NCBI RefSeq assembly: GCF_018127925.1
Contig: NZ_CP072348.1
Location: 1,470,001 to 1,534,000, forward strand
Reading direction: 5' to 3'
Origin: Prevotella melaninogenica
GTDB lineage: Bacteria; Bacteroidota; Bacteroidia; Bacteroidales; Bacteroidaceae
DNA length: 64,000 nucleotides
A program made the translations under genes and the position numbers. Under the pieces are notes generated by a model. That model made no database searches. It was not told the origin of the DNA and saw only the letters and a list, made by a program, of their open reading frames with translations. This document shows positions 36,969-46,925 of this stretch, piece by piece. Position 1 is the stretch's first letter. Each line of letters begins with the position of its first letter.

Positions 36969-37135
36969 CTTCGTAAATCCTTTCCTTACTATGAAAAAAC
37001 TATGTTATCACATCAAGACCCTTGTCAACACGACAGGGACCCACCACTCATGTGCTCGCAAAAGATTACAGCCATTGGACACACGAGTCATGTGTCCCTG
37101 TGGTATAATATGTGGAACACAGCCCTTCTGCTTAT

Positions 37136-38122
37136 TTATTTCTGTTCATTCGCAGGCTTTTTCATGGCTTCAGCCAACTTCTTTTCCTGCTTTTTCATTT
37201 CCTTTTTAGCCTTAATCTTTATCTGATCGAAGCCTTCACCATAGACACCAATCACCGAACTCTGGCTTACGAAGGCGGTAGGGTCGACCATCTTGATGAT
37301 ACGGAAGATAGTCTTACTCTCGTTACGCTTTGCCAACAAGCAGATAACCTTCATATCATTACCAGTGTACCAACCATGTCCATCAAGGATAGTCAGCGCA
37401 TGCTCGGTCTCCTCAACAATTGCTTTGGCTATTTCCTCATGTTTCCAAGAGAAGATCATGAACTGTACTGACTCGCGTCTCATATTCATCACGTGGTCTA
37501 ACATAAAACACTCGATGAACATCGTACAGTAACCAAAGACCATCTTATGCAAGCGTTCCATGACATCACCAAACTGGGGGAAGAACAAACAGCTACCCAC
37601 AATCAAGATGTCAACGCCCATTAAGACCTGTCCTAACGAGATATCATGATACTTATTGACACAGGCAGCAATGATATCCGTACCACCCGTACTTCCATTA
37701 TTTAGGAAGACGATAGCCAATCCCGTACCTGTAAGGCTACACCCAATAATCAATGACATAAAAGCTTGGTCTTCACCGAGCATCTTCACCATGTGTCCTG
37801 CAGCATCCTTAGGCATCAGATCCTGCGCAAAAATCAATAGGAAATAAAGGGCAAAGATAGCATAGATGGTCTTCATCAGGAACTTAAAGCCCAATATCTT
37901 CAGAGCAACTATCAACAAAGAGATGTTGATAATCATGTAAGTATTCTGAATCTTAAAACCCGTAGCATAGTAGATTACGGCAGACATACCCGTCACTCCA
38001 CCCGTTACAATCTCATAAGGCATTAGAAAAACTGTAAAGGCAGCAGCGTAAATAATTAAGCCAATGGTCAAGAAAAAGTAATCTTTGGCTTCGGATCGGA
38101 TGAGTTGTTGATCAATGGTCAT
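37136..38122 (-). CDS. YitT-family membrane protein (DUF161 plus DUF2179)
   Basis: A 328-residue protein with five or six membrane helices (FFLTIGLIIYAAAFTVFLMP, VTGGVTGMSAVIYYATG) followed by a soluble C-terminal domain (about residues 215-300, HALTILDGHGWYTGNDMKVI) of the YitT/DUF2179 type. The last 40 residues are a lysine-rich tail. Function is unknown; some relatives are proposed transporters. The short gap 36969-37135 has a GGACACA/TGTGTCC hairpin near 37078-37097. Confidence 0.88.
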   Translation of the reverse strand: MTIDQQLIRSEAKDYFFLTIGLIIYAAAFTVFLMPYEIVTGGVTGMSAVIYYATGFKIQNTYMIINISLLIVALKILGFKFLMKTIYAIFALYFLLIFAQDLMPKDAAGHMVKMLGEDQAFMSLIIGCSLTGTGLAIVFLNNGSTGGTDIIAACVNKYHDISLGQVLMGVDILIVGSCLFFPQFGDVMERLHKMVFGYCTMFIECFMLDHVMNMRRESVQFMIFSWKHEEIAKAIVEETEHALTILDGHGWYTGNDMKVICLLAKRNESKTIFRIIKMVDPTAFVSQSSVIGVYGEGFDQIKIKAKKEMKKQEKKLAEAMKKPANEQK

Positions 38123-38146
38123 AGGCTCATAGAATGGTTAAGACGA

Positions 38147-38259
38147 AGAGACTGTATCAAAACACGACTGTAGTGGATACTAACATACGGACTTCCTTTC
38201 CGTTGGAGATTACCGCTGTCAGAGAAACAAACCTGCAACCCTGTTTTCATACAGTCTCT
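38147..38259. repeat. 113-bp inverted-repeat unit between yitT and leuS
   Basis: AGAGACTGTATCAAAAC (38147-38163) is matched by GTTTTCATACAGTCTCT (38243-38259), 16 of 17 positions complementary. No coding sequence lies inside. It may be a very short MITE or a large transcript hairpin after leuS. Confidence 0.65.
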
Positions 38260-38278
38260 TCTATGGTTTATTGAATAG

Positions 38279-41182
38279 TTATTTGCAAACGATATTGATA
38301 ATCTTCTTCGGCACAACGATAATCTTTACGATTGTCTTACCGTCGATATAGTGCTGGCTTCGTTCGTCTTCTAAAGCCTTCTTCTCAATATCTTCCTTCG
38401 TTGCATCAGCAGGGAAAGTCATCTGGAAACGTGCCTTACCATTGAAAGATACTGTCAGCTGCACCTCATTCTCTACGAGATAAGACTCGTCCCATGCTGG
38501 CCATTCAGTATCGAAGACACTCTTTGTCTCACCACCCAACTGCTCCCACAGCTCTTCTGCCATGTGAGGTGCGAATGGAGCGATGACAATAACCATCTTC
38601 TTCAATAGTTCACGATTAGCACACTTCTGCTGTCCAAGTTCGTTGACGCAAATCATAAACGCAGAAACAGCTGTGTTGTAAGAGAACTGCTCAATATCGC
38701 CTGTCACCTTCTTGATAAGCTTATGAACGCTCTTCAATGAATCCTTTGAAGGCTCATCATCGTTGAGTTCCTGCTGATAAAGCTTCCAGAACTTCTTCAA
38801 GAAACGGAAACAACCATCGATACCATTGGTATCCCAAGGCTTACTTGCCTCTACAGGACCGAGGAACATTTCGTAAAGACGGAGTGTGTCTGCGCCATAC
38901 TGCTCAACAATCACATCTGGATTGACAACGTTGAACATTGACTTTGACATCTTCTCTACCGCCCAACCGCATTTATAGGTGGCGGGTGTTGGGTGTTGGG
39001 TGGTGATGAGTTCTGATGATGATGTACCATCTTCGAAGATGAATTCAGCATTATTATATTCTGGACGCCACGCCTTGAAAGCCTCAACATCCAATACATC
39101 AGCATGAACGATATTGACATCAACATGGATAGGAGTAGTTTCATACTTGTCTTTCTGCCCCAAGCTGACAAATACTGGTGCCTTTGAGTGGTCGTCAGAG
39201 TTGATACGATAAACGAAGTTAGAGCGTCCTTGGATCATTCCTTGGTTCACCAACTTCTCGTATGGTTCCTCTTTACAACTGCAACCACAGTCGAAGAGGA
39301 ACTTATTCCAGAAACGACTGTAAATCAAGTGACCTGTTGCATGTTCGGTACCACCGACATAAAGGTCTACATTCTGCCAATACTCGTCTGCCTTTTTGCC
39401 CACTAATGCTTCGTCATTGTGTGGGTCCATATAGCGAAGATAGTATGCTGAGCTACCAGCAAAGCCCGGCATCGTATTCAACTCCAATGGGAATACAGTC
39501 TTATCGTCAACCAATGACTTCTCAACAACCTTACGCTCAGCCTCATTCCAAGCCCAAACCTTTGCACGACCCAATGGTGGTTCGCCACTTTCTGTTGGTT
39601 CGTACTTATCGATTTCAGGCAATTCGAGAGGCAAACACTCCTCTGGAATCATATAAGGCATTCCCTGCTTGTAATAGACAGGGAATGGTTCACCCCAGTA
39701 ACGCTGGCGTGAGAAGATAGCATCACGCAGACGATAGTTCACCTTCACACGACCGATACCCTTCTCAGTAACAAACTGCTTGGTCTTGGCAATAGCTTCC
39801 TTCACCGTAAGACCATTGAGAGAGAAACCGTCCATACTCTCTTTACCTTCCGCAGGAGAGTTCGTTACGATTCCTTCCTTTGCATCAAAGCTCTCTTCAG
39901 AGACGTCAGCACCCTCAATCAATGGGATGATTGGGAGGTTGAAATGCTTTGCAAAGGCATAGTCACGACTGTCGTGAGCAGGCACAGCCATAATCGCTCC
40001 TGTTCCATATCCAGCTAAAACATACTCTGAAATCCAAATAGGAATCTGCTCACCAGTGAATGGATTGATACCATATGAGCCTGAGAAGACACCTGTCACC
40101 TTACGGTCAGACATACGTTCCAGCTCTGTTCGCTTCTGTACATACGCCAAATACTCCTCTACCTCAGCCTTCTGAGCTTCTGAAGTAAGTTCTGCAACAA
40201 GTTCTGACTCTGGTGCCAATACCATGAAGCTAACACCAAACATCGTGTCAGCACGCGTAGTAAAGATCGTGAATTTACCCTCTTTCTGACCCTCACCAGT
40301 TGGTGTAAGGTATTTGAATTCAACCTCTGTACCCTCAGAACGGCAAATCCAGTTCTTCTGTGTCTCCTTGATAGAGTCAGACCAGTTAACTGTCTCCAAG
40401 CCATCAAGCAGTCTTTGTGAATAGGCTGACACACGAAGACACCACTGCTTCATCAACTTCTGTACGACAGGATAGCCTCCACGCTCGCTCACACCATTAA
40501 CAACCTCGTCATTGGCAAGCACCGTTCCGAGTCCCGGACACCAGTTTACCATTGTCTCACCGAGGTAAGCAATACGATAGTTCATCAACTTCTCCTGCTG
40601 TTCCTGCTCGTCCATGCTCGACCAGTCACGTGCCGAGAAAATCAGTTCCTCACTCTGAGCGACGTTAAGGTTCAGTGTTCCTTCTTCCTCAAAGTGGCGA
40701 ACAAGGTCCTTGATAGGCAATGCCTTCTGTTGTGTATAGTCATAATAAGACCCGAACATACGCTCGAAAGCCCACTGTGTCCAGTGATAATAACGTGGGT
40801 CACAGGTGCGTACCTCACGATCCCAGTCGAAACTGAAACCTATCTTATCCAACTGCTCACGGTAACGAGCAATGTTCGTGTCGGTTGTCAGCTGTGGATG
40901 CTGACCCGTCTGAATGGCATACTGCTCAGCAGGAAGTCCGTAAGCATCATATCCCATAGGGTTCAACACGTTGAAACCCTTCAGTCGCTTATAGCGTGCA
41001 TAGATGTCACTTGCAATATAACCCAATGGGTGTCCAACGTGCAATCCGGCTCCTGATGGGTAAGGGAACATATTAAGTACATAGAACTTCTGCTTGTTCT
41101 CGTCCTCAACAACTTTGTAGGTCTTATTCTCAACCCACTTCTGTTGCCATTTCTTCTCAATGTCAATGAAGTTGTATTCCAT
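38279..41182 (-). CDS. leuS: Leucyl-tRNA synthetase
   Basis: A 967-residue class Ia synthetase charging tRNA-Leu. The HIGH-type motif is in [17 protein letters not shown], the editing domain follows ([38 protein letters not shown]), and KMSKS is in [18 protein letters not shown] near residue 743. Just before it, where relatives read close to [18 protein letters not shown], about 15 extra residues are present ([17 protein letters not shown]), encoded by a CACCCAACACCC-type simple repeat also found between genes. The protein otherwise looks complete. A -7 box TAAATTTG lies at 41216-41209. Confidence 0.96.
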   Translation of the reverse strand: MEYNFIDIEKKWQQKWVENKTYKVVEDENKQKFYVLNMFPYPSGAGLHVGHPLGYIASDIYARYKRLKGFNVLNPMGYDAYGLPAEQYAIQTGQHPQLTTDTNIARYREQLDKIGFSFDWDREVRTCDPRYYHWTQWAFERMFGSYYDYTQQKALPIKDLVRHFEEEGTLNLNVAQSEELIFSARDWSSMDEQEQQEKLMNYRIAYLGETMVNWCPGLGTVLANDEVVNGVSERGGYPVVQKLMKQWCLRVSAYSQRLLDGLETVNWSDSIKETQKNWICRSEGTEVEFKYLTPTGEGQKEGKFTIFTTRADTMFGVSFMVLAPESELVAELTSEAQKAEVEEYLAYVQKRTELERMSDRKVTGVFSGSYGINPFTGEQIPIWISEYVLAGYGTGAIMAVPAHDSRDYAFAKHFNLPIIPLIEGADVSEESFDAKEGIVTNSPAEGKESMDGFSLNGLTVKEAIAKTKQFVTEKGIGRVKVNYRLRDAIFSRQRYWGEPFPVYYKQGMPYMIPEECLPLELPEIDKYEPTESGEPPLGRAKVWAWNEAERKVVEKSLVDDKTVFPLELNTMPGFAGSSAYYLRYMDPHNDEALVGKKADEYWQNVDLYVGGTEHATGHLIYSRFWNKFLFDCGCSCKEEPYEKLVNQGMIQGRSNFVYRINSDDHSKAPVFVSLGQKDKYETTPIHVDVNIVHADVLDVEAFKAWRPEYNNAEFIFEDGTSSSELITTQHPTPATYKCGWAVEKMSKSMFNVVNPDVIVEQYGADTLRLYEMFLGPVEASKPWDTNGIDGCFRFLKKFWKLYQQELNDDEPSKDSLKSVHKLIKKVTGDIEQFSYNTAVSAFMICVNELGQQKCANRELLKKMVIVIAPFAPHMAEELWEQLGGETKSVFDTEWPAWDESYLVENEVQLTVSFNGKARFQMTFPADATKEDIEKKALEDERSQHYIDGKTIVKIIVVPKKIINIVCK

Positions 41183-41208
41183 TCTTATTTTCTATTATAA
41201 CTAATGTG

Positions 41209-41216
41209 CAAATTTA
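41209..41216 (-). promoter_or_regulatory. -7 box for leuS
   Basis: Minus strand TAAATTTG, about 27 bp upstream of the leuS start codon. Confidence 0.5.
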
Positions 41217-41363
41217 CAAAAAGTTTCCGTAAAACACTTCGCTTCGATGGGAATTATAGAACGAAAAAATATAATATTCTTTGTTTACTTAGGATAGAAT
41301 AAGCCCTTTATAACGATAAACTGCTCTTATCTTAACTGCATATTGCATGACTTTCACTCCTCC

Positions 41364-41420
41364 GCACCACACGTGCGAAGCGTTCGCACCATTGGTGCGG
41401 AGCCTCAACACCACTTGTGC
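41364..41420. repeat. 22-bp palindrome array, GCAC-N5-GTGC family, copy 6
   Basis: Cores at 41364 (CACAC), 41386 (CATTG) and 41408 (ACAC form, CACTT), exactly 22 bp apart, with linkers GAAGCGTTC and GGAGCCTCA; a decayed unit at 41430. It lies between divergent leuS and the barrel-protein gene; the remaining gap is plain AT-rich sequence. Confidence 0.83.
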
Positions 41421-41706
41421 TAAGCATTAATACGTCGGTAGTTAAGGATAGGAATAGGGCGATTTGTTGTTAAATTAAACCATTGGTAAGGCTTTATTTA
41501 CATACAGATAAAGAAAAAGTATTATCAAACCCCTATTAATCAATACATTAAAAGAGGATTCATTCTGTTTGACCATCTGCTTTCTAACCGAACACTATGA
41601 GCTTTTCTGCATTGTAATCTTCTTGCATATTAATAGAAATAGAGCACTAAAAAGGATTCAATTATGGGACATAAAGGCAAGAAAGTAAAAATATTTTTGA
41701 AATGAA

Positions 41707-41737
41707 TTGCAACTTATTAAGAAAAAACATATCTTTG
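41707..41737 (+). promoter_or_regulatory. Promoter of the 41774 barrel gene
   Basis: TTG (41707-41709), 20 bp, TATCTTTG (41730-41737). Predicted transcription from about 41742, which supports the ATG at 41774 over an earlier in-frame codon at 41702. Confidence 0.65.
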
Positions 41738-41773
41738 CATCATATTGATAAATATAAACTTAACGCTTTGACT

Positions 41774-43951
41774 ATGTGGAATAAATTAATACTATTACTC
41801 ACTGCTTGCAGCTCTGTAACAGCCCTGACAGCTCAGAACACAACTAAAACAGACTCCACAAAGACACAGAAGTTGGAGGAAGTCGTCGTAGCACAAAGAC
41901 GTCAGCTTATCAAGAATGATATTGACAAGCTTACGTATGACGTGCAGCATGACAAGACTGCACAGACGAAGACGACCTTAGAAATACTCAAGAAAATACC
42001 CCTTGTCACCGTTGACGGACAAGAAAACATCAGGGTTCAAGGCTCTACAAGTTTTAAGGTGTATAGGAACGGACATCCTGACCCAAGTCTTTCAGGGCAG
42101 AATCTTAAGGATATTCTCAAGGCAATACCTGCTTCTACGATCAAAAGGATTGAGGTTATCACTGATCCCGGTGCCAAGTATGATGCTGAAGGGACTACAG
42201 CTATCCTCAACATTGTCATGATGAGCAATACTAAACTACAAGGAGTTTCAGGCAATGTAAACTCTGATGTCAACACTCACGGCTCTGTAAGGCTTGGTAC
42301 TTATCTAACAACAAAGGTGGGAAAGCTCACGACGACCGTCAATTATAACTACATGAACCAAAGCAGAAAACAAACAGAAAACTATAGAGAGGGGGTTTAC
42401 AACTACGTAAAGATGGGCGAACAAAAACATGAATATGGGACTAATAGCACTGCAGCAACAATACATTTCGGTAATATCAGTGCCAGTTACGAGATTGACT
42501 CACTCAACTTGCTGACCGCATCGACCACTTTTCTTGGCTATAAAGCCGATGCCAACGCACAAAGCACGAATGAACGATGGGACAAGAACAGCCAGTTGAT
42601 TTACAAATTCGACAATAATATGACTACTCCGGGCTACTCTCATCTTAATATTGGAGGACGTTTGGACTATCAACATAAGACTCATTTAGATGGAGAAATC
42701 CTGACGCTTTCTTATATGTTGGCAGCTACACGCCAACACAGCATCTTCCGTCAGATGTATAACAACATGGTTAACTTCCCTGTCAACTATACAAGTTACG
42801 ATCAGAACACCCGTGAACGCTTCACTGAACATACTTTCCAGATTGACTATGTACGACCCTTTGGAAAATACCACAAGATAGAAAGTGGAACAAAATATAT
42901 CCTTCGTTACAACAATAGTACGTCATTAATGGACTATCAAGGGACTACCCCTGACATGGAAAGCAAATTTAAGCATAACGCACAAGTGGCTGCTGCCTAC
43001 CTCTCATATATCTTCACCGCTGGCAAATGGGCTGCCCGCGCAGGATTGAGATATGAGTTTACTCGCATGAAAGCATCCTATCCCGATGGTAGTAATGCTG
43101 CTTACCATGCTAATCTCAATGACTGGGTACCATCAGCAAGCCTACAATACAAGATTAGTGATAGTCAAACACTGAAGTTTAGCTATAATACCAGCATCAA
43201 CAGACCTGGCATCGGCTATCTCAATCCAGCCATCATTAGCACACCAACGGCAGTCTCTTTCGGTAATGCAAACTTAGGAAGCAGTCGTAACCAAAAGCTA
43301 CAACTTGTGTATATGTTGGTTACTTCAAAATTTACTTTGCAATTAAGTCCCTATTATTCATTTACCAACAATGGTATAGGTCGTATCTTGTATGAACAAA
43401 ATCGTAAAGATGTTTCTACTTATCAGAACGTGCTGAAAAGCAAAGATTTCGGTATTTCATCTTACACAGAATGGACTCCTTTCACCGGAACATCGTTTAC
43501 ACTCAACGCTTCCATGCGTTATGCCCGAATCACCTTGCCCACACCTTATCTCAAGAACAGCGGATGCGGTGGTGGCATCTACTTTAATTGGGAGCAGAAA
43601 ATACCTTGGGAATTAACGTTGACAACCAGTATTGGAGGTGAATATGGCAATAGGATTTATGATCCGTATGCTATTGAGGGACATTGGTTCTACTATAATT
43701 TCACCTTGACACGTCTCTTTTTTAAAGACAAGCTAACAGTATCTTTATCAGCCAATTCGCCTTTCATCAAAGAAAGATCAAGTACTTATCGTATCGTTCG
43801 AGGCGATTATACTGTTTATGAACGCTCTGTTATGTACCCTCAACGCTTTGGAATCGGTCTTTCATGGAACTTTGGTAAGCTGAGAGCAAGCGTCAAGAAG
43901 GCTGAACGAAGCATTCAGAATGATGACTTAGTGGGTGGAGAAAAGAAGTAG
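41774..43951 (+). CDS. TonB-dependent-receptor-like outer membrane beta-barrel protein
   Basis: About 725 residues. Signal peptide (MWNKLILLLTACSSVTALTA), then a plug-like domain without a carboxypeptidase-type N-domain (KLEEVVVAQRRQLIKNDIDK, RVQGSTSFKVYRNGHPDPSL, RIEVITDPGAKYDAEGTTAI), then a long barrel of the OMP_b-brl_3 type ending in RFGIGLSWNFGKLRAS. The conserved VEVITxPxAKYxAEG block places it with small-peptide or metal receptors of Bacteroidota rather than SusC proteins. A short KKAERSIQNDDLVGGEKK tail follows the last strand. No SusD-like partner is present. The substrate is unknown. Confidence 0.85.
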   Translation: MWNKLILLLTACSSVTALTAQNTTKTDSTKTQKLEEVVVAQRRQLIKNDIDKLTYDVQHDKTAQTKTTLEILKKIPLVTVDGQENIRVQGSTSFKVYRNGHPDPSLSGQNLKDILKAIPASTIKRIEVITDPGAKYDAEGTTAILNIVMMSNTKLQGVSGNVNSDVNTHGSVRLGTYLTTKVGKLTTTVNYNYMNQSRKQTENYREGVYNYVKMGEQKHEYGTNSTAATIHFGNISASYEIDSLNLLTASTTFLGYKADANAQSTNERWDKNSQLIYKFDNNMTTPGYSHLNIGGRLDYQHKTHLDGEILTLSYMLAATRQHSIFRQMYNNMVNFPVNYTSYDQNTRERFTEHTFQIDYVRPFGKYHKIESGTKYILRYNNSTSLMDYQGTTPDMESKFKHNAQVAAAYLSYIFTAGKWAARAGLRYEFTRMKASYPDGSNAAYHANLNDWVPSASLQYKISDSQTLKFSYNTSINRPGIGYLNPAIISTPTAVSFGNANLGSSRNQKLQLVYMLVTSKFTLQLSPYYSFTNNGIGRILYEQNRKDVSTYQNVLKSKDFGISSYTEWTPFTGTSFTLNASMRYARITLPTPYLKNSGCGGGIYFNWEQKIPWELTLTTSIGGEYGNRIYDPYAIEGHWFYYNFTLTRLFFKDKLTVSLSANSPFIKERSSTYRIVRGDYTVYERSVMYPQRFGIGLSWNFGKLRASVKKAERSIQNDDLVGGEKK

Positions 43952-44003
43952 AAACAGGTCGGCAGGACTGCATACACAGCAACTTAACGCACCTATTTTC
44001 AGG

Positions 44004-44508
44004 TTCTTCCGTTAAATGTGTGGATACTTTTCGTATTGCTTTAACGGAAGAATCATAGCTACTCATTAAACAAAAACTTGGCTAAGACAATCAACTTTCT
44101 GTCCTCTTATCATCCTCTGACATTGAAAATCATTTCTTTTTAGACTTCGAAAATATGTAGATAATAGTTTGAAAAATCATTACATAATTTCAAAGAAAAT
44201 ATCTATAACTAACACCAAAAACACATATAAGAAGCAGGTTTGCAATCAACAGAGAATCAATTAGTTACCAAATGGTAAAATAAAAGCTGCTTAATTGGAC
44301 TTCAAAAGGGCGTTAGTAAGGGTCTTAAAGGGCACCTTTTGCAAGCCAAAAGGACGTCTTTTAGAAGCCAAAAGAGCATGTATTCAAAATTATGATGTGA
44401 AAAATTATGACAAAGTAACAGGCTATTAGCCCTATTGGGCTTATTGGGCTTATTAGCCTAATTAGGCTAATAGGGAATACGTTGTTTGTAGAAGACAGAT
44501 AGACATCA
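44004..44508. mobile_element. Inverted-repeat element, copy B (3' truncated)
   Basis: Begins TTCTTCCGTTAAATGTG with the same terminal hairpin partner (TTTAACGGAAGAA at 44040-44052) and keeps the internal words GGACTTCAAAAGGGCGTTAG and AGAGCATGTATT. It has a segment TATTCAAAATTATGATGTG and a 9-bp-period tract (TTAGCCCTATTGGGCTTA) that is shared almost exactly with copy C but missing from copy A. The right terminal repeat is absent, so this copy is truncated near 44508, followed by GTCAAC-type 9-bp repeats. Confidence 0.7.
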
Positions 44509-44556
44509 CTTGTCAACCCGTCAATCCGTTAACTCATTAACTTTCTGCCACTATCT

Positions 44557-44588
44557 TTTGCCATTATAATAAAAAAGGAGTATCTTTG
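44557..44588 (+). promoter_or_regulatory. Promoter for the 44677 gene
   Basis: TTTG (44557-44560), 20 bp, TATCTTTG (44581-44588): full consensus. The leader is about 82 nt. Confidence 0.7.
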
Positions 44589-44676
44589 CGAAAGACAAAT
44601 ATAGATACCCTTTAGACAAGTATTTCTCCTTCTTCTCTACTCGAAAGAGAGGAGCAAGAGTGGATATTTTACGCTT

Positions 44677-45324
44677 ATGGCAACACATCCTTTATGGTCT
44701 GACGACTACTGGCTACTACTCCTACAGCTTTATCTTAAAAAGCCAGAGGGAATGAAACCGATGTATTCACGTGCGTTGGTAGACCTCAGTTTAGAACTAC
44801 ACATACCACCAAAGAACCTCTATGAACAGCTTTTTAAGTTGCGACACCGTGATATGCCCATCATTCATCTGATTTGGGAGACGTATGGAGAGAACACACG
44901 AAAGCTCAACAAAGACGTAAAGAAACTGCGTTCGATGAAGGGATTTGGCCAGCCAAGGGAGTTCTACGATGGTGTGAAGGTGCGCGAAACCTTTGAACAT
45001 GACTTTCTACCAGTGGAAGGGGCTGCGGAGTTGAAGCCTTTTATGCTCATTATGATTCTCGACCTCTATTTCCGTCTTACCCCTATTACGATGGCAGCAG
45101 AGACACCTGAGGTGATAGACTTTGCTAAACTGATGAAGATAAAGCCACAAATGGTTGTAGAGGTAATGGATGTGTTCCAACTCTGCGACCCCTATCTGAA
45201 CCGCGACGACCTTCTGATATCGCCCTTATTAATGCCCTGTCAGGAGGTATGGAACCGCTATGGAAATGATAACCCAGAGAAACTTTCTGCCTTAGCAGCA
45301 CAATTAAAGGAATATTTCACTTGA
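44677..45324 (+). CDS. Conserved hypothetical protein upstream of rpoN
   Basis: A 215-residue soluble, helical protein without signal peptide or membrane segments (MATHPLWSDDYWLLLLQLYL...). I do not recognise a domain. It has its own consensus promoter and ends 46 bp before rpoN, which also has its own promoter. The regular helical pattern with RALVDLSLELHIPPKNLYEQ recalls a winged-helix or helix-turn-helix fold, but this is only an impression. It may be a cytoplasmic regulatory protein. Confidence 0.7.
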   Translation: MATHPLWSDDYWLLLLQLYLKKPEGMKPMYSRALVDLSLELHIPPKNLYEQLFKLRHRDMPIIHLIWETYGENTRKLNKDVKKLRSMKGFGQPREFYDGVKVRETFEHDFLPVEGAAELKPFMLIMILDLYFRLTPITMAAETPEVIDFAKLMKIKPQMVVEVMDVFQLCDPYLNRDDLLISPLLMPCQEVWNRYGNDNPEKLSALAAQLKEYFT

Positions 45325-45350
45325 TTATACTTGTTTTTTTAGTACTTTTG
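45321..45350 (+). promoter_or_regulatory. Promoter of rpoN
   Basis: TTG (45321-45323, overlapping the stop of the previous gene), 19 bp, TACTTTTG (45343-45350), then about 14 nt of leader before the rpoN ATG. Confidence 0.65.
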
Positions 45351-45370
45351 TAGCACAATTCAGGTAAACA

Positions 45371-46885
45371 ATGGCACAGGAACAAGTACAGATTCAGACC
45401 CAGAAACAGCAACAAGTGCAGCGTCTCTCACAACAGCAGATGCTGCAAGTAAAGTTGTTGGAGATGCCACTGACAGAATTAGAGGAAAGTGTTAATGCTG
45501 AACTCGATGATAATCCTGCCTTAGAAGCAGGAGGAGAGGAGACTGATAGCATTGATGACAACGATACTGTAGAGCATTCAGAAGACGATGATTTCGACAC
45601 ACTTCAGGAGCGAGAAGAGCGACAAGATGCACTCGACTCGGCACTGGAGCGTATGCGTTCGGATGATGATCTTCCTACATACGATTCAAGACTGCAACGA
45701 AATAATGCTGAATATGAGGAGATTGTGTATGGTGACACAACTTCTTTTATCGATAAACTGAACGAGCAGGTGGGCGAAAGAGAGCTTACGGAACGGCAGA
45801 AGAGTATCTTGGAGTATCTTATCGGTAGCTTAGATGATGACGGACTCTTGCGAAAAGACCTCGATAGTATCAGCGATGAGTTAGCGATCTACTATGGAAT
45901 TGACGCGTCTACTAAGGAATTGGAAGAGGTGTTGAAGATTCTGCAGGACTTTGACCCAGCTGGTATCGGTGCAAGAGACTTACAAGAATGTCTCTTGTTA
46001 CAGATAGACCGAAAGGTTGAGAATGGTGAGTGGGAGAAAGATAGTCATCTGTATAAATACATCTACAACATCATTTCACATCATTTCGATGCTTTCAAAA
46101 AGAAGCATTGGGATAAGATTCAAAGCGCACTGTCGCTGTCTGACCTTCAAGTAGAGGCACTTCAGCGTGAGATTCGTAAGTTAAATCCGAAACCGGGATC
46201 GTCAATGGGTGAGACACAAGGACGTAACCTGCAACAGATAACACCTGACTTTATCATCGACACAGAGGATGATGGTACGGTTACTTTCAGCTTAAACCAT
46301 GGCAATCTACCAGAGTTGCACGTTTCACAGGCCTTCAACGATATGATGGAGACCTATCGAAACAACAAAGCTAATATGAATCGACAGGAGAAGGAGGTGT
46401 TGCTTTATGCCAAAGAGAAGGTGGAAAAGGCACAAGGATTTATCGAAGCGGTAAAGCAAAGACGTCATACATTACAAGTGACGATGAAGGCTATCATCGA
46501 TATTCAGCGGAAATTCTTCCAAGATGGAGATGAGGCTGACCTCAAACCAATGATTCTTAAAGACATTGCCGACCGTACAGGATTAGACATCTCTACCATA
46601 TCACGTGTGAGTAACATCAAGTATGCACAGACACGTTGGGGGACATTCCCTCTACGTTTCTTCTTTACTGATAGCTATACAACGGAGGATGGCGAGGAAA
46701 TGTCTACTCGTAAAATCAAGTTGGCACTCAAAGAAGTAATCGACAAAGAGGACAAACGCAAGCCTCTCAGCGATGATGCACTTGCCAAAGTGATGAAAGA
46801 AAAGGGCTTCCCAATAGCCCGTCGCACCGTTGCCAAGTACCGAGAACAACTCGGATTGCCTGTTGCAAGACTGAGGAAGGAGTGA
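45371..46885 (+). CDS. rpoN: RNA polymerase sigma-54 factor
   Basis: A 504-residue sigma-54. Region I is glutamine-rich (QVQRLSQQQMLQVKLLEMPL), followed by an acidic region II, the core-binding region (LEYLIGSLDDDGLLRKDLDS, LQDFDPAGIGARDLQECLL), the helix-turn-helix (LKDIADRTGLDISTISRVSN) and the RpoN box (RRTVAKYREQLGLPVARLRK), here ARRTVAKYR. It recognises -24/-12 promoters with enhancer-binding activators; no such activator is encoded in this window. Its product length and domains are complete. Confidence 0.97.
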   Translation: MAQEQVQIQTQKQQQVQRLSQQQMLQVKLLEMPLTELEESVNAELDDNPALEAGGEETDSIDDNDTVEHSEDDDFDTLQEREERQDALDSALERMRSDDDLPTYDSRLQRNNAEYEEIVYGDTTSFIDKLNEQVGERELTERQKSILEYLIGSLDDDGLLRKDLDSISDELAIYYGIDASTKELEEVLKILQDFDPAGIGARDLQECLLLQIDRKVENGEWEKDSHLYKYIYNIISHHFDAFKKKHWDKIQSALSLSDLQVEALQREIRKLNPKPGSSMGETQGRNLQQITPDFIIDTEDDGTVTFSLNHGNLPELHVSQAFNDMMETYRNNKANMNRQEKEVLLYAKEKVEKAQGFIEAVKQRRHTLQVTMKAIIDIQRKFFQDGDEADLKPMILKDIADRTGLDISTISRVSNIKYAQTRWGTFPLRFFFTDSYTTEDGEEMSTRKIKLALKEVIDKEDKRKPLSDDALAKVMKEKGFPIARRTVAKYREQLGLPVARLRKE

Positions 46886-46925
46886 TGTAATTAGGTGTTG
46901 GATGTTAGGTGTTAGGTGTTAAAGT

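Noticed and set aside
37028-37101. Possible eighth GCAC-type array between rdgB and yitT
   Set aside because: There are CATGTG/CACGAG words and a GGACACA/TGTGTCC hairpin, but no consistent 22-bp spacing or GCAC-N5-GTGC cores.
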